Of a stretch of 8,252 bases of DNA, positions 1-6,022 are shown piece after piece. Location of the stretch: assembly GCA_014729705.1 (NCBI GenBank), contig WJJK01000161.1:1-8252 (forward strand). The letters run 5' to 3'. The notes under the pieces were generated by a model that was not told the DNA's origin, did not search any database, and worked only from the letters and a program-made list of their open reading frames with translations. Every line of letters starts with the position of its first letter. Positions within the stretch are counted from its first letter, which is position 1. The DNA comes from Candidatus Altarchaeales archaeon. GTDB taxonomy: Archaea > Altiarchaeota > Altiarchaeia > IMC4 > SCGC-AAA252-I15. Position numbers and translations under genes: made by a program.

Positions 1-444
1 ACCCAGTTCCCCCAATTCCTTTTCCACTATCTCCACGCCCTTTTTATGGGATATCAGGCCCGCGTATTCAGGGGATACGATTACTTTTTTAGCGCCTGAA
101 CCGAGGTCTGCTTTATCAATCAACCGGGTTAGGAGGGAGCTTTTCTTTTCGCTAGGCATTTTATTGATTTCTATGGCGGCTTGTTTGAAGACGTCGGATA
201 TTATTTCTGATTGGGTTTGTATTACCTCGGCTTTGGATTGTACGTTAGCTTCGCCTATGATTTCTTTCTCCAATAGAAGGGCGCGGGTCATACCCTCCTT
301 CAGCGTTTTTTTGTGCACTGCTTCAAGTTCCTTCTCATACCCGCTTCTTATCTGGCTCGCCTTTAACTGGGCTTTCTCGATTATGTCTTTCTTCTCTTTC
401 TCAGCCTGTTTTTTTATGTGCTGCTTTAACTCCACGAAACCCAT
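1..444 (-). CDS. atpE: A-type ATP synthase subunit E (peripheral stalk), 3' end cut by window edge
   Basis: This is the N-terminal 148 residues of the E subunit, which pairs with subunit H to form the peripheral stalks that hold the A1 head against rotation. The protein starts MGFVELKQHIKKQAEKEKKD. Its first ~60 residues are a charged helix (many Lys, Glu and Gln, with Ala-rich heptads) that should form the coiled coil with H. From about residue 65 it moves into the start of the globular domain that contacts the catalytic head (visible stretch VIVSPEYAG near residue 122). The family is usually about 190-200 residues, so roughly 50 are missing beyond position 1. The ATG at 444 is supported by a GAGGGG Shine-Dalgarno motif 9 nt upstream, overlapping the stop codon of atpK. 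The gene is fourth in the H-I-K-E order typical of archaea. The identity rests on composition plus gene order, which together are strong. Confidence 0.93.
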   Translation of the reverse strand, partial: MGFVELKQHIKKQAEKEKKDIIEKAQLKASQIRSGYEKELEAVHKKTLKEGMTRALLLEKEIIGEANVQSKAEVIQTQSEIISDVFKQAAIEINKMPSEKKSSLLTRLIDKADLGSGAKKVIVSPEYAGLISHKKGVEIVEKELGELG

Positions 445-453
445 CCGAATAAT

Positions 454-459
454 CCCCTC
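454..459 (-). promoter_or_regulatory. Shine-Dalgarno motif of atpE
   Basis: GAGGGG on the minus strand lies 9 nt before the ATG of atpE and overlaps the atpK stop codon. It decides the atpE start and suggests coupled translation within the operon. Confidence 0.7.
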
Positions 460-929
460 TAAATAACTTGGCCGGATAATAGAAGCATTAAGGCTATCAC
501 GAAACCGAATAAGGCCGTGATCTCAACCATTACGACGTAGATCAGCAGGTTCCCGAAGATGCTTTGGTTTTTGGCTGCCGCGCCGATGCTTGATGCTGCG
601 ACCTTGCCCTGGTTTATGGCGGATAAACCGGTTAACCCTACCAGGAATCCGGAGAGTATGCATATCCAGGTGTTTTCTGCCGTGATCTTTTCGTTGAGCA
701 ACCCGATTATTATGATTATCGCTATGATGAATCCATAGATTACCTGGGTTTGGGGTAATGCTTGGAGTATCAAGGCGTTTCTCGCATTCTCGCTGTCTTC
801 TGCGGAGACGCCTGCCGCTGCGTGACCGGCTATCTCAAGCCCCTTCATCGTGCCTATTCCGCTTAAAACCACTGCCGCGCCTGCTCCGAAGGCTGCTAAT
901 CCATGGGTTCCTATCGATTCTAAAACCAT
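459..929 (-). CDS. atpK: A-type ATP synthase subunit K (c-ring proteolipid, four-helix form)
   Basis: This is the membrane rotor-ring proteolipid that carries the coupling ion. It has 156 residues and four hydrophobic helices (about 9-32, 53-77, 87-110 and 124-151), a fused double hairpin like Enterococcus hirae NtpK and Pyrococcus, not the single ~70-100-residue hairpin of many archaea. Hairpin 1 has LQALPQTQVIYG (55-66) and no membrane carboxylate. Hairpin 2 has MVEITALFGF (134-143) with the ion-binding Glu136, so there is one carboxylate per four helices. Leu58, Thr61, Gln62, Gln107 and Glu136 line up with the NtpK Na+ ligands Leu61, Thr64, Gln65, Gln110 and Glu139 at a constant offset of three. 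The ATG at 929 is preceded by GAGGT with a 6-nt spacer. The gene lies 15 nt after atpI and 14 nt before atpE. The identity is firm; the Na+ specificity is inferred. Confidence 0.96.
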   Translation of the reverse strand: MVLESIGTHGLAAFGAGAAVVLSGIGTMKGLEIAGHAAAGVSAEDSENARNALILQALPQTQVIYGFIIAIIIIIGLLNEKITAENTWICILSGFLVGLTGLSAINQGKVAASSIGAAAKNQSIFGNLLIYVVMVEITALFGFVIALMLLLSGQVI

Positions 930-935
930 TGATTT

Positions 936-940
936 ACCTC
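936..940 (-). promoter_or_regulatory. Shine-Dalgarno motif of atpK
   Basis: GAGGT on the minus strand lies 6 nt upstream of the atpK ATG, in the 15-nt gap after the atpI stop. It fixes the start of atpK. Confidence 0.7.
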
Positions 941-944
941 AAGT

Positions 945-2915
945 CTATAGCGTATACTTTTTTTTGAATTCCAGTGGATTGAATTCTCTCCCGCCCCCTT
1001 CATAGAAGGTACCGAAGAATTCCACGTAGTGAAGCCTGAGAGAGTGTACGAAGGCTCCGAGTGTGTTAATGAGTATATTAATTATGTGGCCAAGTATAAA
1101 GATAACCGCAGCCAGTATGACGCCGACGTAGGGTGTTTGGAGGGCTATGTTTGACAGGAAGTTGAATGCTAAGGCTATGCCTGCCGTAGTCAACCCTAAA
1201 GCGATTAATCTAGCGTAGGATAGGGTTGAACCCACAAGACTTATTATTTCTATCAAGAAAATAAATCCCCGACCCCAGAAAAGCAGGATTAACCCGAGGG
1301 AGGTTAATGCTATTGAGGGTAGGGTGAGTGTTTCAGGCAGCATCGGATTGGCTGCTGGGTATTGGGTGAGTGCTGTGAGGATTATTCCGAAGGCGAATAC
1401 GTACCAGGAGAGGTTTTTTGTTAACGCGTCTTTGAGGTTGCCGGCTCTTATGTTGTCTAAGGCGCCGAGCAGGTATCCCAGGTATATGTGGAGGAATCCG
1501 CCTGCGCATGCCACCACAAGCAGGGTGATGGTGTTTGAGCCGTGCAGGGGGTCAAGCCATAACGCTATGTCCTGGGGTTTCCCCCCGTAGAGGTAGGTGC
1601 CGAAGAAGTCTCCTAGGTAGCTTCCAGTTAAGACTCCGAAGAACATGGATGAGACGCCGCAGGCCATAAAGATTATCGTAAGATCACGCAACCCCGTGGA
1701 TTGGTCCCCGTATTTACACAGGATAAGATAGGATCCTGTGACCAGCAGGGCGCCGTAGAAGAAGTCGGTGAGCATTAGGCCGAAGAATATTGAGAACGTT
1801 GGGGCGATTATGAGTGTGGGGTCGATCTGGTTGTAGCGGGGCAATGCGAAAAGGCGTGTGAGAAGTTCAAAGGAGGATAGTATTTGGGGGTTCTCCAGGA
1901 GGATGGGGGCGTTCTTCGGGTTGGATTCCACCTCCAGGGCGCAGAGGTTTTCTGTGGATTTTTTTATCTGGGTTATTGTTTTTTCGCATTCTCTGCGGGG
2001 CGTCCAAAGCCGCAGTACCGTCGTCTTATCCGTGTTTTGGCATAGTGTAAGTGTTTTGTTTCGGTTCTCCTCGTTTTCAAGGAGCTCAAGGATTAAGTAT
2101 AACTTAGGCAGGTGGTCGGCGGAAAGCCCTCTAAGCTGTTTGTCTAGTTCCCCCAGCCTCCGTCTTGTCTCCTGCACACCCTGTTTTTTCTCTGCCAGCC
2201 ATTGATCGATTCGTCCTATATCAGGGAATTCAACGAGGGTTAGGGGTGTTTTTTTCAAAAGCTGTTTGAGATCCTCTTTCTCCTGCCGCGACACCGTTAA
2301 AGTTAGGGGTGTCTCCGATTTAGCCTCTGGATGCAGGTCTAATATGTATTTGGTGCGGAATTTTTTGTTCAGCTTGGAGGTTAATTCAGGTAGTTTCCTT
2401 GTTTTAATGGATCCCAGTAGGGTGTAGAGTAATCTTGATTCGCCGAGTTGGCGGGTTGAGGTTTGCGTCTTGGCGTATGCCCCGTATTTTCTCAGTTCAT
2501 GTTCGGATTGCTTTATTGTTTCTTCGGCTTTTTTTTTCTCGTCGAAAAGTTTTCGCACCCAAACTCCTTCGCCGGCCAGGTATTCTTCGATTAACGTGAA
2601 AAGCGCTTTGGAGTCCGTGGGGTGTGTGTTTTCTTTTTTTCTGCCTCCAACACCCATTAACCCCTCTAGGAAACCGGTTTTATCTTGGTAGGGTTTAAAT
2701 GATTCGATCAGTCTTTTTATCTCCCCTTTGTAGGCGTCTATTTTTTTCAGGTTGTCTGAGGCGGATTCTCCTTCAACCATGAATCCGGGTTTAGTCTTCT
2801 GCCGGGTTTCCTCTACTTCAACCGAGCCCCTTCTTTGCAGGCTTAGGGTTAGTTTATCCTCGTATTCTTTGGGTATTAAGCAGTCTATCCGGCACATTCG
2901 GCTTGGACGCAGCAT
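945..2915 (-). CDS. atpI: A-type ATP synthase subunit I (membrane stator, a-subunit homologue)
   Basis: Subunit I forms the ion half-channels against the K ring and anchors the peripheral stalks. It has 656 residues, normal for the family. Residues 1-~345 are a charged cytoplasmic domain. From ~366 to 625 there are about seven or eight hydrophobic helices. The two conserved channel arginines are visible: Arg569 in LSYARLIALGL, matching yeast Vph1 Arg735, and Arg627 in VHSLRLHYVEFF, matching Arg799. The tail FNPLEFKKKYTL is also typical. The start MLRPSRMCRIDCLIP matches the usual N-terminus (a Pro and then Met-basic a few residues before the first beta strand), so the ATG at 2915 is preferred to Met7. 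The Shine-Dalgarno is weak (a G-rich GGCGGGG inside the end of atpH, 12 nt away). The gene starts 6 nt after the atpH stop, suggesting translational coupling. Only the exact helix boundaries are uncertain. Confidence 0.97.
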   Translation of the reverse strand: MLRPSRMCRIDCLIPKEYEDKLTLSLQRRGSVEVEETRQKTKPGFMVEGESASDNLKKIDAYKGEIKRLIESFKPYQDKTGFLEGLMGVGGRKKENTHPTDSKALFTLIEEYLAGEGVWVRKLFDEKKKAEETIKQSEHELRKYGAYAKTQTSTRQLGESRLLYTLLGSIKTRKLPELTSKLNKKFRTKYILDLHPEAKSETPLTLTVSRQEKEDLKQLLKKTPLTLVEFPDIGRIDQWLAEKKQGVQETRRRLGELDKQLRGLSADHLPKLYLILELLENEENRNKTLTLCQNTDKTTVLRLWTPRRECEKTITQIKKSTENLCALEVESNPKNAPILLENPQILSSFELLTRLFALPRYNQIDPTLIIAPTFSIFFGLMLTDFFYGALLVTGSYLILCKYGDQSTGLRDLTIIFMACGVSSMFFGVLTGSYLGDFFGTYLYGGKPQDIALWLDPLHGSNTITLLVVACAGGFLHIYLGYLLGALDNIRAGNLKDALTKNLSWYVFAFGIILTALTQYPAANPMLPETLTLPSIALTSLGLILLFWGRGFIFLIEIISLVGSTLSYARLIALGLTTAGIALAFNFLSNIALQTPYVGVILAAVIFILGHIINILINTLGAFVHSLRLHYVEFFGTFYEGGGREFNPLEFKKKYTL

Positions 2916-2921
2916 GGTTTT

Positions 2922-3239
2922 TCAGAACCCCGCCTGACGTATTATGTATTCAACGGCCTTGGATTTGTTTTTGTATGAGTTTTTTCTGAGTTCAATTATT
3001 TTTTTTTCCGTCTCCTTCTTTTTTTGTCTGGCTTTTTCTCTGGCTTTTTTTTCGCGTTCCCTGATGGTTTTCTGGGCCTCGGATTCGGCTTCTCTTTTTT
3101 TTTGCTCGATTAAGGAGGGTTTCATGGTTTGGGCTTTGGATATTATTTCTTGGGCTTCATCTTCGGCCTCCTTTATTTCCTGGGCGAGTGTTTTTTCCGC
3201 CTCCTTTATTTTGTCTAGGTTCCCGAATGCTGAATCCAC
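2922..3239 (-). CDS. atpH: A-type ATP synthase subunit H (peripheral stalk), GTG start
   Basis: Subunit H pairs with E in the peripheral stalks. The product is 105 residues, almost entirely a Lys/Glu/Gln/Ala-rich helix (for example LDKIKEAEKTLAQEIKEAED near the N-terminus and KKAREKARQKKKETEKK near 64-80), as expected for the right-handed coiled coil of this subunit. The reading frame stays open much further upstream, to 3761, but that part lies antisense to the carbonic-anhydrase-like gene and does not resemble stalk protein. I place the start at the GTG at 3239, the first start codon before the coiled coil, giving the normal family length. No Shine-Dalgarno precedes it. A TATA-like box ends 22 nt upstream, which would put transcription initiation at or next to the GTG, so the operon mRNA is probably leaderless. 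It is the first gene of the ATP synthase operon visible here. Confidence 0.9.
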   Translation of the reverse strand: MDSAFGNLDKIKEAEKTLAQEIKEAEDEAQEIISKAQTMKPSLIEQKKREAESEAQKTIREREKKAREKARQKKKETEKKIIELRKNSYKNKSKAVEYIIRQAGF

Positions 3240-3260
3240 GGTAACAGAATTAGTCGTCTT

Positions 3261-3269
3261 TTTATTTAA
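3261..3269. promoter_or_regulatory. Shared TATA-like box of the divergent atpH / carbonic anhydrase promoters
   Basis: The 61-nt gap between two divergent genes contains TTTATTTAA on the plus strand, read as TTAAATAAA on the minus strand, so it is TATA-like both ways. Minus-strand initiation about 23 nt away falls at the atpH GTG. Plus-strand initiation falls near 3290, just at the GGAG before the gene at 3301. One box may serve both directions; A/T-rich sequence at 3274-3284 is an alternative minus-strand box. This is inference from spacing only. Confidence 0.5.
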
Positions 3270-3288
3270 CTCAAAAATAAAATTAATT

Positions 3289-3292
3289 GGAG
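3289..3292 (+). promoter_or_regulatory. Shine-Dalgarno motif of the carbonic-anhydrase-like gene
   Basis: GGAG lies 8 nt before the ATG at 3301, which supports that start. If the TATA-like box at 3261-3269 is used, this motif would sit at the extreme 5' end of the mRNA. Confidence 0.5.
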
Positions 3293-3300
3293 TGGCGTAA

Positions 3301-3783
3301 ATGATTGATGAAACTGTTTTTATCGCCGAGGGGGCGAGGGTTGTGGGGGAAGTCTCCATCGCAGAGTATTCGAGTGTCTGGTTTAACGCTGTTGTGCGCG
3401 GGGATCGGAGCAAGATTTTGATTGGGAGATACTCTAACGTGCAGGATTGCTGTGTCATCCACAGTCCCCGGGAGTTTCCGGTTAGGATCGGGGATTTCTG
3501 CACAATAGGGCATGGCAGCAAGGTCCATGGAGCGGAAGTGGGGGGCAATAGTTTGATTGGGATGGGCGCTATTTTGATGAACGGCGCGAATGTCGGGGAG
3601 AAGTGTGTGGTGGCAGCCTCAAGTGTTGTCACAGAAAGCATCAGGATCCCTAACGGCAGTCTTGTTTCGGGTTCGCCGGCTAAGGTCGTAAGGAGGTTGT
3701 CGGAGAAGGAGATTGAAAGCATTAAACAGAATGCGTTGGAGTATAAGGATCTGGCGTCCATGCAGAAGGCGGGCGGTGATTGA
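3301..3783 (+). CDS. Gamma-class carbonic anhydrase-like left-handed beta-helix protein
   Basis: The 160-residue protein has hexapeptide repeats ([LIV]-G-x-x-x-x pattern, about residues 6-125) that build a trimeric left-handed beta-helix, followed by a C-terminal helix (132-155). It carries the gamma carbonic anhydrase signature: Arg33 and Asp35 in VVRGD, Gln48 and Asp49 in NVQD, and three His (54 in VIH, 71 and 76 in IGHGSKVH) that match the metal ligands of Methanosarcina Cam (His81, 117, 122). It lacks the acidic loop and N-terminal export signal of Cam, so it belongs with the short cytoplasmic CamH/YrdA/PaaY group. Some of these hydrate CO2 and others have no known activity. The end PNGSLVSGSPAKVVRRLSEKE is typical of that group. 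The gene is divergent from atpH and overlaps the leader of the next small gene. The fold and metal site are sure; enzymatic activity is not. Confidence 0.92.
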   Translation: MIDETVFIAEGARVVGEVSIAEYSSVWFNAVVRGDRSKILIGRYSNVQDCCVIHSPREFPVRIGDFCTIGHGSKVHGAEVGGNSLIGMGAILMNGANVGEKCVVAASSVVTESIRIPNGSLVSGSPAKVVRRLSEKEIESIKQNALEYKDLASMQKAGGD

Positions 3784-3788
3784 CTGTG

Positions 3789-4016
3789 ATGGGGCAGGTT
3801 ATGCGTTCAGTCAGAAAAAACCTCAAAAAAAGCAGGGAAAGTATTTTAAGTAGGCTTAGGGTTAAGCAGAAGCCTGAGCTTGATTCTAAGGTTAGGCAGA
3901 TTAAACCGAAAACACTAAGGCAATCCATTAAATTCATGGTGCCTGCTGGCAGGAGGCTGGGCGGCACTGGTTTTGTCAAGCGTGGGGGGTATTCTATCGG
4001 GAATAAATTGTTTTAA
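3789..4016 (+). CDS. Small, very basic protein of unknown function
   Basis: I do not recognise this gene. From the ATG at 3789 it encodes 75 residues with 21 Lys/Arg and only 3 acidic residues, so it is strongly basic and could bind nucleic acid. The N-terminal half looks helical and contains a loose internal repeat (RVKQKPELDSKVRQIKP). The C-terminal part is Gly/Arg-rich (PAGRRLGGTGFVKRGGYS). The preceding gene stops at 3783, and a GGTGA motif within its last codons sits 9 nt before this ATG, so translation is probably coupled. In-frame TTG (3780) and GTG (3786) starts are possible and would add 3 or 1 residues. The gene stops 3 nt before the end of the convergent neighbour, which fits a compact genome with real genes on both sides. 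That it is a gene rests on spacing and lack of overlap, not on recognised homology. Confidence 0.6.
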   Translation: MGQVMRSVRKNLKKSRESILSRLRVKQKPELDSKVRQIKPKTLRQSIKFMVPAGRRLGGTGFVKRGGYSIGNKLF

Positions 4017-4019
4017 GCT

Positions 4020-5093
4020 TCAGGTCCACTGGCTTTCTTCCACCAGGTTTTCCTCGTCTTCGTATAAAACTATTTGGTCTCGGTCGCGTAGGCTGAAGTA
4101 GTGGAAGGATCTTCCGATCTTCACCCGGCTTAATAGGTTGTTTCTAAAAAGGTATCTTAGGTCGTTGCTTGTTGAGACCCTTGAGCGGTTTAGTTTGTAT
4201 GCGGCTTGTTTGGCTGTTAACTTGTCTTCCACGTCGAATAATTTCAGTAAATCCATGTGGCGGGGTTTCAGTGTGACGGACTCCATTTCCTCGAGTTCAA
4301 AGTCCTCTATAACGTCGTCTTCGTCTGATTCTTCCGCCTCCTCAATGAGGGGTTGTTTTATTGTGGAGTAATCGAGGTGGGCTCTGCAGGAGTCGCATAT
4401 CTGTTTGTCGTCGGCAACCCAGTTTAGCCACCTCACCTGGTGGCATTCTTCGCAGGGGGCTTGTAGTGGAAGCCATATTTCCCTGACATCGGTTGGGTTT
4501 TCATAGGTTTCTTGGGGTTTTCTGTGGTTTCCCTGTTTTTCCGTTGGTTTCTGGTTTTTTGTTTTCCCGTTTTCCCCCTGGATTTTAACAACCGGTTTGA
4601 GGTTTTTGGGTTTTATTCTGAGCTGGAGGGTTGTGGTGGCGGATCCTTGGAGGGTTTTCTTGTTGACGCCGCATATGGCGTCTACTCGTATGTTGTCGAA
4701 GGAGTTGAATTCAAACCCCTGTCTCACGGGGTAGGTGAATTGTTTCCGTGATTTAGGCGGCACTACGTCCGGTTGCGCGTATTCCCCCAGTAAATCCATG
4801 CCCTTTATGACGCTTGCTCCTTGCGCGGCCATGAACGGCATGTTGTTTGTTTGGTTCCTCCATTCGCAGGGGGAGGTGAAAGTTATTTTTCTTATGGCGG
4901 GTTTCACGTATACTGGGTGTTCGTTTTTGTTTTCAACCGTTAATTCAATCTCTTTTTTTTCTTCATCCAACTCGATTTTCTTGAAATCCACGGGGGAGTC
5001 GGTTTTTTTCATCCGCCAATAGAATATGCTCGCTAATCCCAGACTGAACCCCAACCATAGTGGCAAGTCGCCAAGCTTCAAGTCAACACACAC
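4020..5093 (-). CDS. Predicted membrane-anchored regulator: TM helix, beta-rich domain, zinc ribbon, winged helix
   Basis: I know no name for this 357-residue protein. Visible parts in order: a single transmembrane helix (about 10-26) followed by Arg-Met-Lys-Lys, so by the positive-inside rule the rest should be cytoplasmic; a probable beta-sandwich-like domain (about 36-165); a low-complexity Lys/Asn/Gln/Pro/Glu linker (170-200); a zinc ribbon with Cys214, Cys217, Cys233 and Cys236 (CEEC and CDSC); an acidic stretch (251-271); and a winged helix-turn-helix (about 277-337, DLLKLFDVEDKLTAKQAAYK onwards, with RSRVSTSNDLRYL as the likely recognition helix and GRSFHYFSL as the wing). This suggests a DNA-binding regulator tethered to the membrane. 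The start is either the GTG at 5093, leaderless relative to the TATA box, or the TTG at 5081, which has GAGGTG 9 nt upstream; the two differ by four residues. It has its own promoter downstream of hisG. Target and signal are unknown. Confidence 0.85.
   Translation of the reverse strand: MCVDLKLGDLPLWLGFSLGLASIFYWRMKKTDSPVDFKKIELDEEKKEIELTVENKNEHPVYVKPAIRKITFTSPCEWRNQTNNMPFMAAQGASVIKGMDLLGEYAQPDVVPPKSRKQFTYPVRQGFEFNSFDNIRVDAICGVNKKTLQGSATTTLQLRIKPKNLKPVVKIQGENGKTKNQKPTEKQGNHRKPQETYENPTDVREIWLPLQAPCEECHQVRWLNWVADDKQICDSCRAHLDYSTIKQPLIEEAEESDEDDVIEDFELEEMESVTLKPRHMDLLKLFDVEDKLTAKQAAYKLNRSRVSTSNDLRYLFRNNLLSRVKIGRSFHYFSLRDRDQIVLYEDEENLVEESQWT
4498..4600 (-). repeat. Low-complexity coding tract with degenerate ~10-nt periodicity
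   Basis: On the plus strand the pentamer GGTTT recurs at 4506, 4516, 4526 and 4546, with similar T-rich words between and after. In the protein it encodes the flexible Lys/Gln/Asn/Pro linker (about residues 170-200) of the membrane-anchored regulator, between its beta-rich domain and zinc ribbon. It probably arose by slippage and may vary in length between strains. Confidence 0.45.
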
Positions 5094-5116
5094 CTCAATG
5101 AAAAATCAATAAGGAA

Positions 5117-5124
5117 AATATAAA
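5117..5124 (-). promoter_or_regulatory. TATA box of the membrane-anchored regulator gene
   Basis: TTTATATT on the minus strand is a near-consensus archaeal TATA box. It ends 23 nt before the GTG at 5093, so transcription would begin at or a few nt before that codon. The regulator therefore has its own promoter in the 50-nt gap after hisG. Confidence 0.65.
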
Positions 5125-5129
5125 GAAAG

Positions 5130-5145
5130 AAGGTTTAAAAACCTT
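5130..5145. promoter_or_regulatory. 16-nt palindrome next to the TATA box: candidate operator or hisG terminator
   Basis: AAGGTTT-AA-AAACCTT is a perfect inverted repeat with 7-bp arms and a 2-nt centre. It lies 5 nt upstream of the TATA box of the regulator gene and touches the hisG stop codon. The position suits a regulator-binding site, perhaps for the winged-helix protein itself. With the T-rich stretch after it on the minus strand it could instead help end hisG transcription. Confidence 0.4.
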
Positions 5146-6022
5146 AGGGGATTATTTTGTTCAACGGGTATTCTATGATTCCTTCCGCCCCCTTCTGTTT
5201 TAGTTGGGGTATGAGGTTTTTGACTTCATCCTCGTCTACCACGGTTTCTATTGCGATCCATCCCTTCTCCGATAGGTTTGATACTGTGGGTCTTTTGAGG
5301 GCGGGCAGTATCGATAATATGTCTTCCAGGTTTTCCTCTAGCAGGTTCATCTTCAACCCCGCTTTTTCTTCGGCGGCTAACGCTCCCTCAAGAAGCATTG
5401 TTATTTCTTTGAGTTTGTTTTTCTTCCACTCGTCTTTTATGCTTTTCTTGTTGGCTATTAATCGGGTGGTGGATTGCATTAATTCGTCGATTATTTCGAG
5501 GTTGTTGGCTTTTATGGTGCTGCCGGTCTCAGTCACCTCCACTATTGCGTCTGCGAGTTTAGGGGGTTTGGCTTCCGTCGCCCCCCAACTGAATTCCACG
5601 TTGGCTTTTACGGAGTTTTCTTTGAGGTATTTTTCGGTGATGTTGACTACCTCGGTGGCGATGGTTTTGCCTTCAAGCTGACTGACGCTTTGGATGCCGG
5701 AGTCTTCGGGGACTGCGAGCACCCAGCGTACGGGGCGCATATTCTGTTTGGCGTAGACAAGCTCTGAGATGAAATCCACTTCAGCGTTGTTTTCCATAAC
5801 CCAATCGTATCCGGTTAAACCCGCATCAAGGAAGCCTAATTCCACGTAGCGGGCTATCTCCTGAGCCCTCATCAACATGCACTCGATTTCGGGGTCGTCT
5901 ATCCGGGGGTAATAGCTTCGAGATGAGCATCGGATCCTGTACCCCGCCTTCCGGAACAGGTTGAACGTGGACTCCTGCAGACTGCCTTTAGGCAAACCAA
6001 GCTTCAAAATCTTTTCAACCAT
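5144..6022 (-). CDS. hisG: ATP phosphoribosyltransferase, long form (histidine biosynthesis, step 1)
   Basis: HisG joins ATP and PRPP to give N1-(5'-phosphoribosyl)-ATP, the first and committed step of histidine synthesis. The 292 residues cover the whole long form: an N-terminal bilobed catalytic part (1-~213) with LGLPKGSLQESTFNLFRKAGY (8-28) and GLTGYDWVMEN (68-78), the PRPP-binding loop EVTETGSTIKANNL (162-175), and a C-terminal ACT-like regulatory domain (about 216-292, with LPALKRPTVSNLSEKGW). The regulatory domain means it should be inhibited directly by histidine and work without HisZ. The ATG at 6022 gives the normal N-terminus. No Shine-Dalgarno precedes it; a TATA-like box 33 nt upstream predicts a leader of only about 10 nt. 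No other his gene is in the window. The neighbours on both sides have other roles, so hisG stands alone here. Confidence 0.97.
   Translation of the reverse strand: MVEKILKLGLPKGSLQESTFNLFRKAGYRIRCSSRSYYPRIDDPEIECMLMRAQEIARYVELGFLDAGLTGYDWVMENNAEVDFISELVYAKQNMRPVRWVLAVPEDSGIQSVSQLEGKTIATEVVNITEKYLKENSVKANVEFSWGATEAKPPKLADAIVEVTETGSTIKANNLEIIDELMQSTTRLIANKKSIKDEWKKNKLKEITMLLEGALAAEEKAGLKMNLLEENLEDILSILPALKRPTVSNLSEKGWIAIETVVDEDEVKNLIPQLKQKGAEGIIEYPLNKIIP

Noticed and set aside
1324..2937. Several plus-strand open frames opposite atpI and atpH
   Set aside because: They are antisense shadows: rich in Ser, Arg, Phe and Cys, with no recognisable domain, and fully covered by a clear gene on the other strand.
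3240..3761. Upstream extension of the atpH reading frame (279 residues in total)
   Set aside because: This part is antisense to the well-supported carbonic-anhydrase-like gene, does not resemble stalk protein, and would give a subunit nearly three times normal size.
5157..5681. 174-codon plus-strand open frame opposite hisG
   Set aside because: HisG is unmistakable on the minus strand; the opposite frame has shadow-like composition and no ribosome site that I can see.
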